NCBI RefSeq assembly: GCF_014174165.1
Contig: NZ_JABEQN010000004.1
Location: 186,001 to 250,000 of the forward strand
Length of the DNA: 64,000 nt
Reading direction: 5' to 3'
Origin: Gluconacetobacter dulcium
GTDB taxonomy: Bacteria > Pseudomonadota > Alphaproteobacteria > Acetobacterales > Acetobacteraceae
In this document: positions 9,152-18,310 of the stretch, one piece after another
How the letters are laid out: every line of letters starts with the position of its first letter
Numbering within the stretch: position 1 is the first letter of the stretch
The notes under the pieces: model-generated
What the model saw: only the letters and a program-made list of their open reading frames with translations
Database searches by the model: none
Told to the model about the DNA's origin: nothing
Program-made: the position numbers and the translations under genes

Positions 9152-9816
9152 TTGCGGTTACGTGCTCCGATTAGACATAATTGTTTGATCTCCTAATCAA
9201 AAGAGATTGCCTTGAACAGGCATAAAATCGTGTGAATGCCGATTTTCAAAGGTCTATCTTGCTTGAGTGTGGCAAATATTGCGGCCTCATATGCGCAAAT
9301 AGCTATCTATCTGGCCGATCGTTAGGTGCAGAGAAGTCCTGCCATATTCGGGCTCGAAGCGTGAGACGGGTCAAGGGTCATATCCGAATATGAGATTTAA
9401 AGATTATCAGAGCCCGTTTGGAAATGTCGGGTGGTGAACGAGGGCGACCAGCGAGAGGCGCGTCCATCGCGTGCATGCCGAAGCCCAGCGGCCCTGATGG
9501 TCATTGCTGTCGAGGCGCAGGAAATGCGCGTCGCATCGGTTGCCTCTTAAATCTTTCTGAGAAATTCGTGTCTCTTTCGAGGCGGGGAGCCTATCAGACT
9601 GTTCTTTTTTTCAAGGCCGTAGTCTGCAATGGCGGGATTCGGGGACGTGAAAAAATCAGGAGTGACATGGACGTGCCATCTTTTATTCGTGATAATGGAG
9701 GAAGCAAAAAGACAGGTTTCGAGATCAGGATTGGCGGTGGCAGGGACGAGAGAAGGTTATGATGCAGATTTACTTCGGCGCTGACATCTCCAACATCTTC
9801 CTGAAACTCGAATTGA
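9152..9816. other. 665-bp intergenic region between divergent manC and glycosyltransferase genes
   Basis: This gap must hold the divergent promoters for manC and for the glycosyltransferase operon. It is AT-richer than the coding parts near 9170-9420. An ORF at 9418-9762 has a weak amino-acid pattern and no recognised family and is not called. The text GAGCCCGTTTGGAAAT at 9411-9426 resembles the end of some IS5-group elements, but no partner end was found. Confidence 0.4.
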
Positions 9817-11649
9817 GTGGAAAACGATATCGTGGGTAGTGACGTGAAGAAATTTCAAAGAAAAATTTGGTTCGATGTCTCTGATCTTCTTGGTTATTTT
9901 CCCGACAATCGGACTCCTACAGGGATCCAGCGGGTTCAGATCAGTATTATCCAGTCGCTTCTCTCGGGAAGCGAGGGCGAGAAAATAGCGCTCTGTCAAT
10001 TCCTCGAGGACGAGAATGGGTGGTTTTTAGTCGATCCCGACCGCTTTGTGAAGGTATCTACGCTCAGCTTGATGGGCTCAGACGCGCGGGATCTGGTGTG
10101 GCGTCGGGAGGTATCGATGCTACGACAGGAAGCGATGGCAGAAAGGATCGACGCTTTTCCGCTGAGGTCTGTTCTGATTAATATCGGTACATCCTGGTGG
10201 CTTCCCAATTACTTCATGCATATCCGTGAGGCAAAAAAGAAGAGCGATATTTATTATATTCCTTTCATTCATGATGTGATTCCCGCGGTTGCGCCACGTT
10301 TTTGTGCGCATGCACTCGTGCATGAATTCATTGATTGGTTTATGGGCGTCGTACAGCATTCGGACCGATATTTCGCCGTCTCGGAAGCAAGCAAAAAGGA
10401 TTTTCTGGCGCTTGCAACGGAACTGAATGCGGGCATTCCCTCCGCTGATGTGCGCGTCGTGCACCTTGCCGCCGAAAAGAAAACTGTTTCCGTGCCAACC
10501 GCTGCGGCCACCAGCCTTTTCAGGCGAGAGGGAATTGAACCTGGGAAATTCGTTTTCTTTGTTTCGACCGTTGAATCGCGCAAGAATCAGGCCGGAGCAC
10601 TGGATGCCTGGCAAAACCTGATTCGTAACAACCCGAAGCTGCCGATTCCCAAGTTGGTCATCGTTGGCAAACGCGGTTTCGAGAGTCATTTTTTCCTGGA
10701 GAAACTCGCCACATTTATCGAGGCCGAAAAACATATCGTCTATATCGAGAGTGTCAGCGATGACGAACTCGCAGCGCTCTATTCATCCTGCCTTTTTACG
10801 ATCTATCCGAGCTATTATGAGGGTTGGGGACTGCCAATCACGGAATCGCTCGGTTACGGGAAGGTCTGTGTTACTGCGGACAACTCCTCGCTACCGGAAG
10901 CGGGGCAAGGATTGACTGTCACTTATCGCACCGGATCAAATCACGATTTCGAAGAAAAGCTTCTTTCTTTAATCAAGGACAGGGGCCATCTATCCGCGTT
11001 GGAACAACGCATTGCGGAAAATTTTCAGTCTCGTCACTGGGAGACGATCGCCCAGGAGGTCTTGGCATTCGCCCACGCCGTCCAGGAAGGGGCGCAGCAG
11101 ACCAAGAAGATCGCTCCCGTGCTTGAGGCTGCCTATTATCCGCTCAATCGTAACAGACAGTTAAAGATTTCAAGTGATCTCACTTCCGCAGAAGTGCTGC
11201 GTGACGGTTCGGGCTGGCATCGTCTTGAGGATTTCGGCAGTTGGACACGAGGCACAGGCGCACGCCTGACCTTCACCGTGGCGCAACCATGCAACCGGAT
11301 TGCGATCCAACTCAAGGGAATTCCATCGTCTCACTGCGAAGTAACGGTTTCAGCCAATCTGGCTGGATCTTCCACGAAGCTTCGCCTCAATCCAGATGAG
11401 GAAGCATGGTGTTTCCTCGACTTTGATGGGGATATTGCAGGAAAAAATCTAAACATAGACGTTTATTCTCGTGAAGTGGAAACGACTACCAATCCAGAGA
11501 CAGGTCATTCTCGTGTCATTTCGGCGGGCGTGTGTGGTGTGTACCTTTTTGACAAGACCAATGCCAATGCACGGACCGATTTTATCGAGGCAAAGCTTTT
11601 CGATCTTCTGAAATACAAGAAGGTAAAAAAACTGCTTTGCACCCAATAA
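9817..11649 (+). CDS. Glycosyltransferase GT4 with C-terminal extension
   Basis: The protein has 610 residues. The start is GTG 9817; GTG codons at 9832 and 9844 are alternatives. The N-terminus reads WFDVSDLLGYF and PTGIQRVQ, shared with the next gene. The GT-B core includes NIGTSWWLPNYF, FIHDVIPAV, FFVSTVESRKNQAGALDAW and the E-x7-E motif in YPSYYEGWGLPITESLGYGK. After about residue 430 comes a 170-residue extension (YYPLNRNRQL, DGSGWHRLEDFGSWTRG) that looks beta-rich and may bind the glycan or partner. It is likely to add a sugar to an exported polysaccharide at the inner membrane; donor and linkage are unknown. It is 34 bp upstream of its paralogue, so they are probably co-transcribed. 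Confidence 0.85.
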   Translation: MENDIVGSDVKKFQRKIWFDVSDLLGYFPDNRTPTGIQRVQISIIQSLLSGSEGEKIALCQFLEDENGWFLVDPDRFVKVSTLSLMGSDARDLVWRREVSMLRQEAMAERIDAFPLRSVLINIGTSWWLPNYFMHIREAKKKSDIYYIPFIHDVIPAVAPRFCAHALVHEFIDWFMGVVQHSDRYFAVSEASKKDFLALATELNAGIPSADVRVVHLAAEKKTVSVPTAAATSLFRREGIEPGKFVFFVSTVESRKNQAGALDAWQNLIRNNPKLPIPKLVIVGKRGFESHFFLEKLATFIEAEKHIVYIESVSDDELAALYSSCLFTIYPSYYEGWGLPITESLGYGKVCVTADNSSLPEAGQGLTVTYRTGSNHDFEEKLLSLIKDRGHLSALEQRIAENFQSRHWETIAQEVLAFAHAVQEGAQQTKKIAPVLEAAYYPLNRNRQLKISSDLTSAEVLRDGSGWHRLEDFGSWTRGTGARLTFTVAQPCNRIAIQLKGIPSSHCEVTVSANLAGSSTKLRLNPDEEAWCFLDFDGDIAGKNLNIDVYSREVETTTNPETGHSRVISAGVCGVYLFDKTNANARTDFIEAKLFDLLKYKKVKKLLCTQ

Positions 11650-11683
11650 GTCTCACGAAAAAATTATTCGAAGGGACGTAAAT

Positions 11684-14047
11684 GTGGGATCGATACAAGG
11701 TTGGCGAGACATGAAAGAGATTAGGCGCGAAGAGATCGTAAGTACTTTGCTGCGATTTCGGGCAGGGAAATTCTACAAATCGGGCGGTGTCTGGGTATCC
11801 AAAGCTCTATCTCGGACAATGAAGGGAGGCAATGCTGCGCGGGATAAGGCGGACTGGGACGCTGCGGCTCGGCATTTCAGGGAAGCTGTGGCGATCGATG
11901 GAACGATCCCGCATATCTGGATTCAACTCGGGCATGCGTTGAACGAGCTCGGCGATCATAAGCAGGGGCTTGAGGCTTACCGAACAGCCCTCTTGCTCGA
12001 TCCTTCAAAGGGCGAATGTTACCTGCACATTGGACGCCGGCTGGCGGAGGATGGGGATGTCGAAAAGGCGATAGAGGCCTACAAATCGGCCCTTCCGTTT
12101 GAAGATGTGTCGGCTTCCGCAGAACAGGAAATCATCGCTCTACGTCCATCTTTTGCTGCATTCCTGCGGCAGAAAGAGACAGTAAAGGCGATCGCGGCTG
12201 ACATTCGCCCCGGCACGGTGGAAGCGCGATACAAGATTGCTTCGGAGGAGGCGACTCTCTGTTTTGACGTCAGTGATCTGATTGCGCATTTTCGGCATAA
12301 CAAATTTCCGACTGGCATTCAGCGTGTTCAAATTGAGGTCGTGGCAGAAGCTGTGGCGACTTGTGCCGATCGCGTTGAGATTTTTTTCTTCGTCGATGGC
12401 GTCGAGCATTTCATTGATGTTGATCATCCAACATTCACCTTGCTGGCAACGCTATGCAAAAATGATGATCAGGAGGCTTGGACGGCGGCACGAGACGGAT
12501 TTTTTGCGCGTATTCCATTTTCACAGCCTTATTTACCCCCACATGGCGCGATAGTTGTGAATCTTGGTACATCGTGGTGGATGTACAATTATTTTCTTGC
12601 GATACGTAATCTCAAGCGCGAGCGCGATATTACTTTCGTTCCCTATGTTCATGATCTTATTCCCGCAATAAAACCTCAATATTGTGTAGAAGGCGTGACA
12701 ATTGACTACAATACATGGCTCGTAGGCGTATTTTTTCATGCTGATGCTTTTATTACCAACTCAACGTCGACGACACGCGATCTGATTTATGCCGCGCGCG
12801 TCATGGGCCATCCATTGAACGAGCGGAATGTCGCGACGATCCCTCTTAGTGCGCGTTTTTCCGGGGATGATGAGGGGCGCGCGCTTCCGAGTGAGGCGCT
12901 TATCAGAAGGTGGGGCCTACAGGCTGAAGGTTATGTTCTATTCGTCTCGACGATCGAGGCGCGTAAGAACCACGAAGCTGCATTCCTGGCCTGGCAGGCG
13001 CTTCTGCAAAAAAATGGTGCGGACGCGGTTCCTCCACTCGTGTGTGTCGGAAAATTCGGCTGGCTAAATGATCGGGCTATGTCCGTCATTGCGGCTGACC
13101 CTTCACTCAGCAGCAAGATCGTCTTTATTCAACGGGCGAGCGATCTTGAGCTTAAAAGCCTTTATAGATTGAGTCTTTTCACCGTCTATCCGAGTCATTA
13201 CGAAGGGTGGGGATTGCCGATTACGGAATCTCTCTCTTATGGGCGCGTGCCGTTGGTCGCGGATAACTCTTCCCTGGTGGAGGCTGCGGCCGGGTATGGC
13301 GTGGTATTTGAGAGCGGCAACGTCACCGATTTTGTTGAGAAGGCAGAGAAGTTGCTCTTCGATACGAAATTCCGGGCGGAACGGGAGCGGCAGATCACCG
13401 AGCATTATCATCTGACGACCTGGCGGACGATGACGCATGAGATCGTCGCTTTTTCGGATAGCGTAAAGACCAGTAAAGGGTCGCTTTACGAGGGTTTTCC
13501 CAAGCTTCTTGGTGGGCGCTATGTCCCACTCAATCTACATCGTGACCGCAGTATCTGGCGCGGCATTGCCAGCGGTGAGATGTATCGTGTCGGCGAGGGG
13601 TGGCTCTGGCCCGATCCGAGCGGCTGCCGCATCAAGCCTGGTTCGGCACAGCTCTGTATTCCGAATCTTGGATTCCCCATTGCGCGTATCTTCCTGCACA
13701 TGCGCGGACTGGGTTCAAAGTCATCGACTTTTTCGATCCACACCCAATCGGGGCTTGTTTTTTCCAGCACGATGAATGCGGGGCAGGGTATGTGGGCAGT
13801 GTTCGATGTGGAAGTCGACAGGGAAGGCTGCGTGTGTTTCGATATTCGCTCTGCCGACTACGAAGCTATTGTGATGGATCACGGCGGCAGCCCCAAGCGC
13901 TATGCAGCCGGGATCTCGGTCTTGGGTTTCTGTGTCTCTAACAAAGATGATCATCGTGACAGGCTCGATTTTCTCGAGGCTGCGGCGAATAATAAAGTCG
14001 AGTATGTCGGTGCGTTTGCGAAGAATTGCACTCAGCACTGGACCTGA
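11684..14047 (+). CDS. TPR repeat plus GT4 glycosyltransferase with C-terminal extension
   Basis: The protein has 787 residues; GTG 11684 is preceded by GAAGGGA at 7 bases. Residues about 45-150 hold TPR-like helices (ADWDAAARHFREAVAID, HIWIQLGHALNELGD, GECYLHIGRRLAEDGD). From about 185 it is a paralogue of the preceding gene: CFDVSDLIAHF, PTGIQRVQIEVV, NLGTSWWMYNYF, YVHDLIPAI, FVSTIEARKNHEAAFLAWQ, and E-x7-E in YPSHYEGWGLPITESLSYG. The last 170 residues (YVPLNLHRD, then DFLEAAANN) match the extension of its neighbour in layout. Function: probable polysaccharide glycosyltransferase; the TPR part suggests docking to other assembly proteins. A strong terminator follows. Confidence 0.85.
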   Translation: MGSIQGWRDMKEIRREEIVSTLLRFRAGKFYKSGGVWVSKALSRTMKGGNAARDKADWDAAARHFREAVAIDGTIPHIWIQLGHALNELGDHKQGLEAYRTALLLDPSKGECYLHIGRRLAEDGDVEKAIEAYKSALPFEDVSASAEQEIIALRPSFAAFLRQKETVKAIAADIRPGTVEARYKIASEEATLCFDVSDLIAHFRHNKFPTGIQRVQIEVVAEAVATCADRVEIFFFVDGVEHFIDVDHPTFTLLATLCKNDDQEAWTAARDGFFARIPFSQPYLPPHGAIVVNLGTSWWMYNYFLAIRNLKRERDITFVPYVHDLIPAIKPQYCVEGVTIDYNTWLVGVFFHADAFITNSTSTTRDLIYAARVMGHPLNERNVATIPLSARFSGDDEGRALPSEALIRRWGLQAEGYVLFVSTIEARKNHEAAFLAWQALLQKNGADAVPPLVCVGKFGWLNDRAMSVIAADPSLSSKIVFIQRASDLELKSLYRLSLFTVYPSHYEGWGLPITESLSYGRVPLVADNSSLVEAAAGYGVVFESGNVTDFVEKAEKLLFDTKFRAERERQITEHYHLTTWRTMTHEIVAFSDSVKTSKGSLYEGFPKLLGGRYVPLNLHRDRSIWRGIASGEMYRVGEGWLWPDPSGCRIKPGSAQLCIPNLGFPIARIFLHMRGLGSKSSTFSIHTQSGLVFSSTMNAGQGMWAVFDVEVDREGCVCFDIRSADYEAIVMDHGGSPKRYAAGISVLGFCVSNKDDHRDRLDFLEAAANNKVEYVGAFAKNCTQHWT

Positions 14048-14080
14048 CTGGTTCGTGATCATATTTCATGGTTCCGTACG

Positions 14081-14123
14081 TTTGCTCTCGCTGTAGTTTG
14101 TGGCAGCGAGAGCAAACTCTTTT
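14081..14123 (+). terminator. Rho-independent terminator after the two-gene glycosyltransferase operon
   Basis: Perfect 13-bp arms (14081-14093, starting TTTGCTCTCG, and 14104-14116) with a 10-base loop are followed by CTCTTTT. It lies 34 bp after the TPR-GT4 stop and ends the 9.8-14.0 kb transcript. Confidence 0.88.
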
Positions 14124-14319
14124 AGGTGATTTTCTCTGGTATTCGTTATCTGCGTCGTGAGGAACCTATGCGATCTCGCCGCTTTGTTAGCTAATTCGTG
14201 CATCCTTGCGGAAACAATCCACAAACATTGTTTTCCTTTTTCTATTTAAAGATATTAAGAAATTTGATAGAAGGCTAATTGATTAGAAATCCGAAGAATG
14301 TGGATATTGGTGATTTGCT

Positions 14320-15264
14320 ATGGTGAACATAAGAAATTTTTTTGATAAAGCCCACGAGGATGCTGTGGCGGTGGCTTATATGTCGATATTGGGACGTCAG
14401 CCAGAAAGCGAAGATATTATCAGAGACAACGCACGCGAGGGGAAAAGCATTAAAAACATCATAGATGAATTGAAATCGAGTAATGAATATAAATACAACA
14501 AAAAAATGTCTCTTATGGATGAGATAATAAAAGTAAAAAAAGAAAATATTTCTAAAATTGTAACGACTGAAAGAGCGCAAGATGATGTTATAATGGTGCA
14601 GACATCAGATAATGTAAGATATTCTAAAATTCTTAATGTCTCATCGAAATATAACGAAGAGTATTGTTACAAACATAAAATAAATTATCAGAAATACAAG
14701 GGAATATGTAAAGGGGTTCATCCTCATCACGCCACATTTAATAGAATATTTATGCTGAAAGAAATAGTTGATAGGGGATTTTCCGGGTGGGTTTGTTATG
14801 TTGATGCTGATGCTATTGTTCGAAACAATTCATTCTCTTTGAAAGAAAATCTTTCCGCATTGAGAAAAAAAAATAAACACATGTGGCTACATTCTGTATT
14901 TAATGTTGGGGAAGATAATTACAACTGGTGGGATATTAATGCCGGATGTTTTGCGATAGACCTTTCTTTTGGGATTTGTAAGGAAATAATCAATGTGTGG
15001 TATGAAATATATAGTAATCTATACAGTATAAAAGAATATGAAGCTGCAACACGGTGGGATGATATTATTGATGATCAGATTAGTTTTCAGCACATATTAA
15101 AAATATTTGATGTCGAAGTTTTTTGTGAAATTGGAAAAATGCAAGACGAATTTTTTTTCCAAGCTTTAAGATCGGTTTCACATGATGTTTCTCCCGAGGC
15201 GGAATTGCTCATGAGAATGACGCGTTTAGAAGAAGAAGGACGAAGAATTTTTGGTGATTGCTAG
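14320..15264 (+). CDS. AT-rich putative glycosyltransferase: DUF4214-like N-terminus and GT-A (GMA12/MNN10-like) domain
   Basis: This 314-residue protein is encoded in strikingly AT-rich DNA (roughly one third G+C by eye) full of AAA, ATA and AAT codons, unlike all neighbours. Residues 12-60 (AVAVAYMSILGRQPESEDII) resemble the DUF4214 repeat unit of surface glycan proteins. Residues 88-300 resemble eukaryotic-type GMA12/MNN10 galactosyl/mannosyltransferases: an NEEYCYKHKINYQKYKG block, HPHHATFNRIFMLKEIV, then VCYVDADAIV with the DxD metal/nucleotide-sugar motif at 162-164, and WWDINAGCFAID. No membrane helix is evident, so it is probably cytoplasmic. It was probably acquired by transfer; a decayed IS630 transposase lies directly downstream. 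Donor and acceptor are unknown. Confidence 0.7.
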   Translation: MVNIRNFFDKAHEDAVAVAYMSILGRQPESEDIIRDNAREGKSIKNIIDELKSSNEYKYNKKMSLMDEIIKVKKENISKIVTTERAQDDVIMVQTSDNVRYSKILNVSSKYNEEYCYKHKINYQKYKGICKGVHPHHATFNRIFMLKEIVDRGFSGWVCYVDADAIVRNNSFSLKENLSALRKKNKHMWLHSVFNVGEDNYNWWDINAGCFAIDLSFGICKEIINVWYEIYSNLYSIKEYEAATRWDDIIDDQISFQHILKIFDVEVFCEIGKMQDEFFFQALRSVSHDVSPEAELLMRMTRLEEEGRRIFGDC

Positions 15265-15625
15265 AGTTCGTCCACATTAATCTGGCTCATACCCTGCGCC
15301 GGTGAAGAAGTTGGCGCACTCGGTCGGCGTGAGGCGTCGAGCACTGATCCGAGGGCGTCCTAAGGGCCGTGATGATTCGCCATTTCGATCGGATTGAATT
15401 CGGCCCTGTAGGGCGGCAGGAACAGCATGGATGCCCCGGACTGCTCGACTCCGCGGCGCGTCCGCGCGGTAACGTTCACCACGCAAGGCGCGACCACGCC
15501 GTCGGGTCATCTTCGTTGATGAACACCAGCCGCTTCGGGGCGAAATCAGATTGCGACTATCAACGGCTTGTCCAAGACGGATGAGGTCCATAGAAGCGAC
15601 CCATGAAATTCTTGACTGTTCCTTC
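15265..15625 (-). pseudogene. Remnant of an IS630-family transposase
   Basis: Read on the minus strand, pieces of an IS630 (Tc1/mariner-like) DDE transposase appear in shifting frames: KRLVFINED, then TRRRGRALRGERYRADAP, then FLPPYRAEFNPIEMA, and the typical C-terminus TECANFFTGAGYEPD. Frameshifts and an internal deletion between the blocks break the gene, so it cannot make an active enzyme. The remnant abuts the stop of the AT-rich glycosyltransferase gene, which suggests that mobile DNA shaped this junction. No complete terminal inverted repeat pair could be recognised by eye. Confidence 0.75.
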
Positions 15626-15642
15626 AATGTGTATTCTTGCTT

Positions 15643-17346
15643 CTACCAAGCTGGGATAAATCGCTGTATTCCCCGCGCATCATAAAAGATGACGCACCCT
15701 ATCGAACCCGGAAGATTACCGCATCTGCTCTTGTCAGTCGTCCATGCTCCGGTCGTTGTCAAAGCAATCGTCGGATTTGAAATAGGATTTCCAAGAGTAA
15801 GCTTTACTGGGTTTCCGTTACGTTGGCTGAAACTGAATGCCGCGTTGTCACTTCCCCCCGCCCCGGAGTTATCAGGACCTGGAGCGATCACAGACTCTTG
15901 CTTACTGTCCGGAATCATATAAACGTGAGATCCAATCGCTACGCCGCCAAAAGCTGCGCCCCACTTCTGGAGACTTTGTGTGATTCCATGGGTTGCGCCG
16001 CTGCGATTATTTGTAAAGTTGTTACCTATAAGCGTAATCTTTGGGACGTTTGAGGTTGTAATGAGTCCAAACCCGTGGTCACCTTGATTCCCGTTCTGAC
16101 GGAACAGCGTTCCAACATATGATTGGGACATATTAGAGTTATCATCAAAAACACCATTGATGAGTGCATTAAAAATTGTTCCGCCAGTGAAGAGAAGTTG
16201 CCCTCTTACTCCTTGATCGATCTGAATGTTGTTCGTATGCGATGACGCAACCCAGCCGCCCGAAAAATTGATATAGAGGTCGCCATCTTGGCTCAACTTA
16301 TCATTGACCTCAACACCGGCACCTTTTTTTGAACTGTCGATGCTACACATGGGACCAAAGAAAAATTCACGGTTCGTTGCGGGAGTGAATGCATTATCGA
16401 TCAAGACATTAATGCCGTTACCGATAATATCGGTGCCCCCGTCGCAGTCAAAACCGCCGAAACCACCACCAATGTGAACTCCGATCTTTGGTGTGACACC
16501 AGTATCTGTCGGTGCTACTTTCCACGCCATGAAGCCAAGATCGGCAGATCCCAAGGGACCGCCATTGATTTGAACGGCTTCATTTTGCGCAACTGCGTAA
16601 TTGTGACCATAACTCATAACGTGATCAATCTGGTCAAACCATACGCCGTTCCATAAATATCCATTGCCTTCCTGGCCATCCAAAATAATATTTCCAATTA
16701 CTGACCTGCTTATGCCGCGTAGGTGCAACCCTGCTCCGGTTGTCATCTTCGTATTCGATGCAATTCTGAAATCATGAATATACCAATTATTTTGTGGGTT
16801 CTTTCCGTCTCCAATTTTCATTAAATCTATATTTTTACGTTCTCCTGTGTATAAGAATGTGGTTGAGTAGGGGCCAGAGCCGTGCAGAGTAATGTGCGCT
16901 GCTTGGCTATTCTCCGGATTGGAGACGGTACTTTTGAATACGCACACCCCCGGAGGCGCTTCTAGTTCTACATTCGCAGGCGTATTGCCTGCTACATTTG
17001 TTGCATTGGCAAGCCACGCATTAATTGCAACTGTATCATCACTAACGCCGTCGCATTTCGCGCCATATGATAGAAGCGAAATTTTGCAATTTATATTGAC
17101 ACCGGTCGCTTTGTTCCCTTGTGTTATAGGGTTGCAGGTATGATTTTCATTACTTAGATTTTCAGTCCTGCGCGCCGTCTGCCTTATTGTGTGGCCTTTA
17201 GAAGCAAAATGTTCTGGGGACGGCTGATCCTTGGTTTCTCTGTCGAATGGCGGCGTTCTGGCGCAATTCACCAATGCGCCGCAATTAGACGAGCGCGCAA
17301 TGGCGGGTGAAAATACCAAAGCAAGAACGGCGAGAAGACGTATCAT
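15643..17346 (-). CDS. Secreted right-handed beta-helix protein (pectate-lyase-3-like)
   Basis: This protein has 567 residues from ATG 17346, which has AGGAGG at 8 bases; a TTG one codon earlier is less likely. A Sec signal peptide (MIRLLAVLALVFSPAIARS) directs export. Residues about 90-110 carry the block LLSYGAKCDGVSDDTVAINAW, the entry motif of pectate-lyase-3/GH28-like beta-helices. It is followed by repeated Gly/Asn-rich strands (HITLHGSGPYSTTFLY, GNIILDGQEGNG, GGTDIIGNGINVLIDNAF) and a small beta-rich C-terminus. Such proteins are lyases, hydrolases, epimerases or glycan-binding scaffolds acting in the periplasm or outside. In this capsule locus, cleavage or modification of the exported polymer is likely but unproven. 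No catalytic residues could be assigned with confidence. Confidence 0.72.
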   Translation of the reverse strand: MIRLLAVLALVFSPAIARSSNCGALVNCARTPPFDRETKDQPSPEHFASKGHTIRQTARRTENLSNENHTCNPITQGNKATGVNINCKISLLSYGAKCDGVSDDTVAINAWLANATNVAGNTPANVELEAPPGVCVFKSTVSNPENSQAAHITLHGSGPYSTTFLYTGERKNIDLMKIGDGKNPQNNWYIHDFRIASNTKMTTGAGLHLRGISRSVIGNIILDGQEGNGYLWNGVWFDQIDHVMSYGHNYAVAQNEAVQINGGPLGSADLGFMAWKVAPTDTGVTPKIGVHIGGGFGGFDCDGGTDIIGNGINVLIDNAFTPATNREFFFGPMCSIDSSKKGAGVEVNDKLSQDGDLYINFSGGWVASSHTNNIQIDQGVRGQLLFTGGTIFNALINGVFDDNSNMSQSYVGTLFRQNGNQGDHGFGLITTSNVPKITLIGNNFTNNRSGATHGITQSLQKWGAAFGGVAIGSHVYMIPDSKQESVIAPGPDNSGAGGSDNAAFSFSQRNGNPVKLTLGNPISNPTIALTTTGAWTTDKSRCGNLPGSIGCVIFYDARGIQRFIPAW

Positions 17347-17737
17347 CAATAAGTCCTCCTATTCACTAAGAGTCCGGTCGAGATCATTTTGAACAATTTC
17401 AGAGTCTTATGAACGGGACGTGCCGCGTCCACCAAGTTCACAACAAATAAAACTCAGTGATTTCAAGGCGCAGTGAAAGCTCCCATGACCGTAAGCGATT
17501 GAAATATCGTAGAAAGATCTCGGCCAGACACTAACCGTTGCCCGGCATCCGGCTGGAACAGCTAACGAAACATCAATCGCTCAGGCCGTCCATGTTCACG
17601 CCGACAACTCTCCTAGCCGTTGCGGGGCATACCGGGCTGTAAGAAAAGCTTACACCACTTGCGCTTCTCGATGCCTTGGTTAGGCCCTGTTACAGCTGGA
17701 GGGTTATTCCTATATATCGGGAATAACTGAAAGCAAT
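17347..17737. other. 391-bp gap upstream of the beta-helix gene
   Basis: It holds the beta-helix promoter region on the minus strand. Near its right end is an inverted repeat with 8-bp arms GTTATTCC (17703-17710) and GGAATAAC (17720-17727), 9 bases apart, just before the IS5 remnant. Nothing else was recognised. Confidence 0.4.
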
Positions 17738-18206
17738 GTGACGCAGATTTTCACCGACACAGCCTGGGCAATTGGGGAGCCGCTGATCGGAGCGGCGGCC
17801 GCGCAGCAAGACCCCACCGAAGGATTTGCGGCGGACGATTTAGGCGGTGTTCTGGTGTCATTAGAATGGTGCGAAATGGCGCAACATCCCTATGGAACTG
17901 GGCCCATAGCGGCTGACGGTGCAGTTGTTCATCCGCTGGACCAAATGAGGAGTCTAGGAACGCCTGTTCGCCCGGGAGCATATTTGAGCCATGGGAGCGC
18001 GACCAGCGATCCCGCCCAAGCGTAGAGACGATGCCGCTAGCTGCCATAACGAGTTTATCGCAACCGGCAATCTGGTGGAAAACTTCTAGGCCCGTCTGAA
18101 GGAATGGCAGGCCGCCGCAATGCGATACGAAAAGACCGCCGCCTTGTTCCTCGCCATTCTTCACCTCGCCGCAGCCGCAGATTGGATCAAATCTAGAACG
18201 GCGTAG
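17738..18206 (+). pseudogene. Remnant of an IS5-family transposase
   Basis: The 3' part is clear: from 18006 the frame reads IPPKRRDDAASCHNEF, then TGNLVENF, an in-frame stop, ARLKEWQAAAMRYEKTAALF and LAILHLAAAADWIK, ending at a stop at 18204-18206. This is the C-terminal block of IS5-family DDE transposases (usually NLIENFFCKLKEF-like, then RYDKTA and LAAA). The 5' part (FTDTAWAIGEPLIGAA) resembles the N-terminus of the same family but the middle is missing or shifted. The gene is dead. It separates the beta-helix gene from the capsule export operon. The 5' boundary is uncertain. Confidence 0.72.
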
Positions 18207-18310
18207 GCATGCTTCATTCTATTCTGTGCGGATATATTAAAAATATATATTATGGATTTCTCGGATTTTCATGGTGATCTGTACGAGTGACAGTTCTATC
18301 TAATATTATT

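Noticed and set aside
9411-9426. GAGCCCGTTTGGAAAT as an insertion-sequence terminal repeat
   Set aside because: Only one end was found, with no transposase or target duplication nearby.
9418-9762. 114-codon frame in the manC intergenic region
   Set aside because: Unusual composition, no family, poor start context; left as non-coding.
18207-18310. AT-rich palindromic text (near 18230-18260) as a terminator or attachment site
   Set aside because: Simple TA-rich sequence; no clear GC stem, and no integrase gene nearby.
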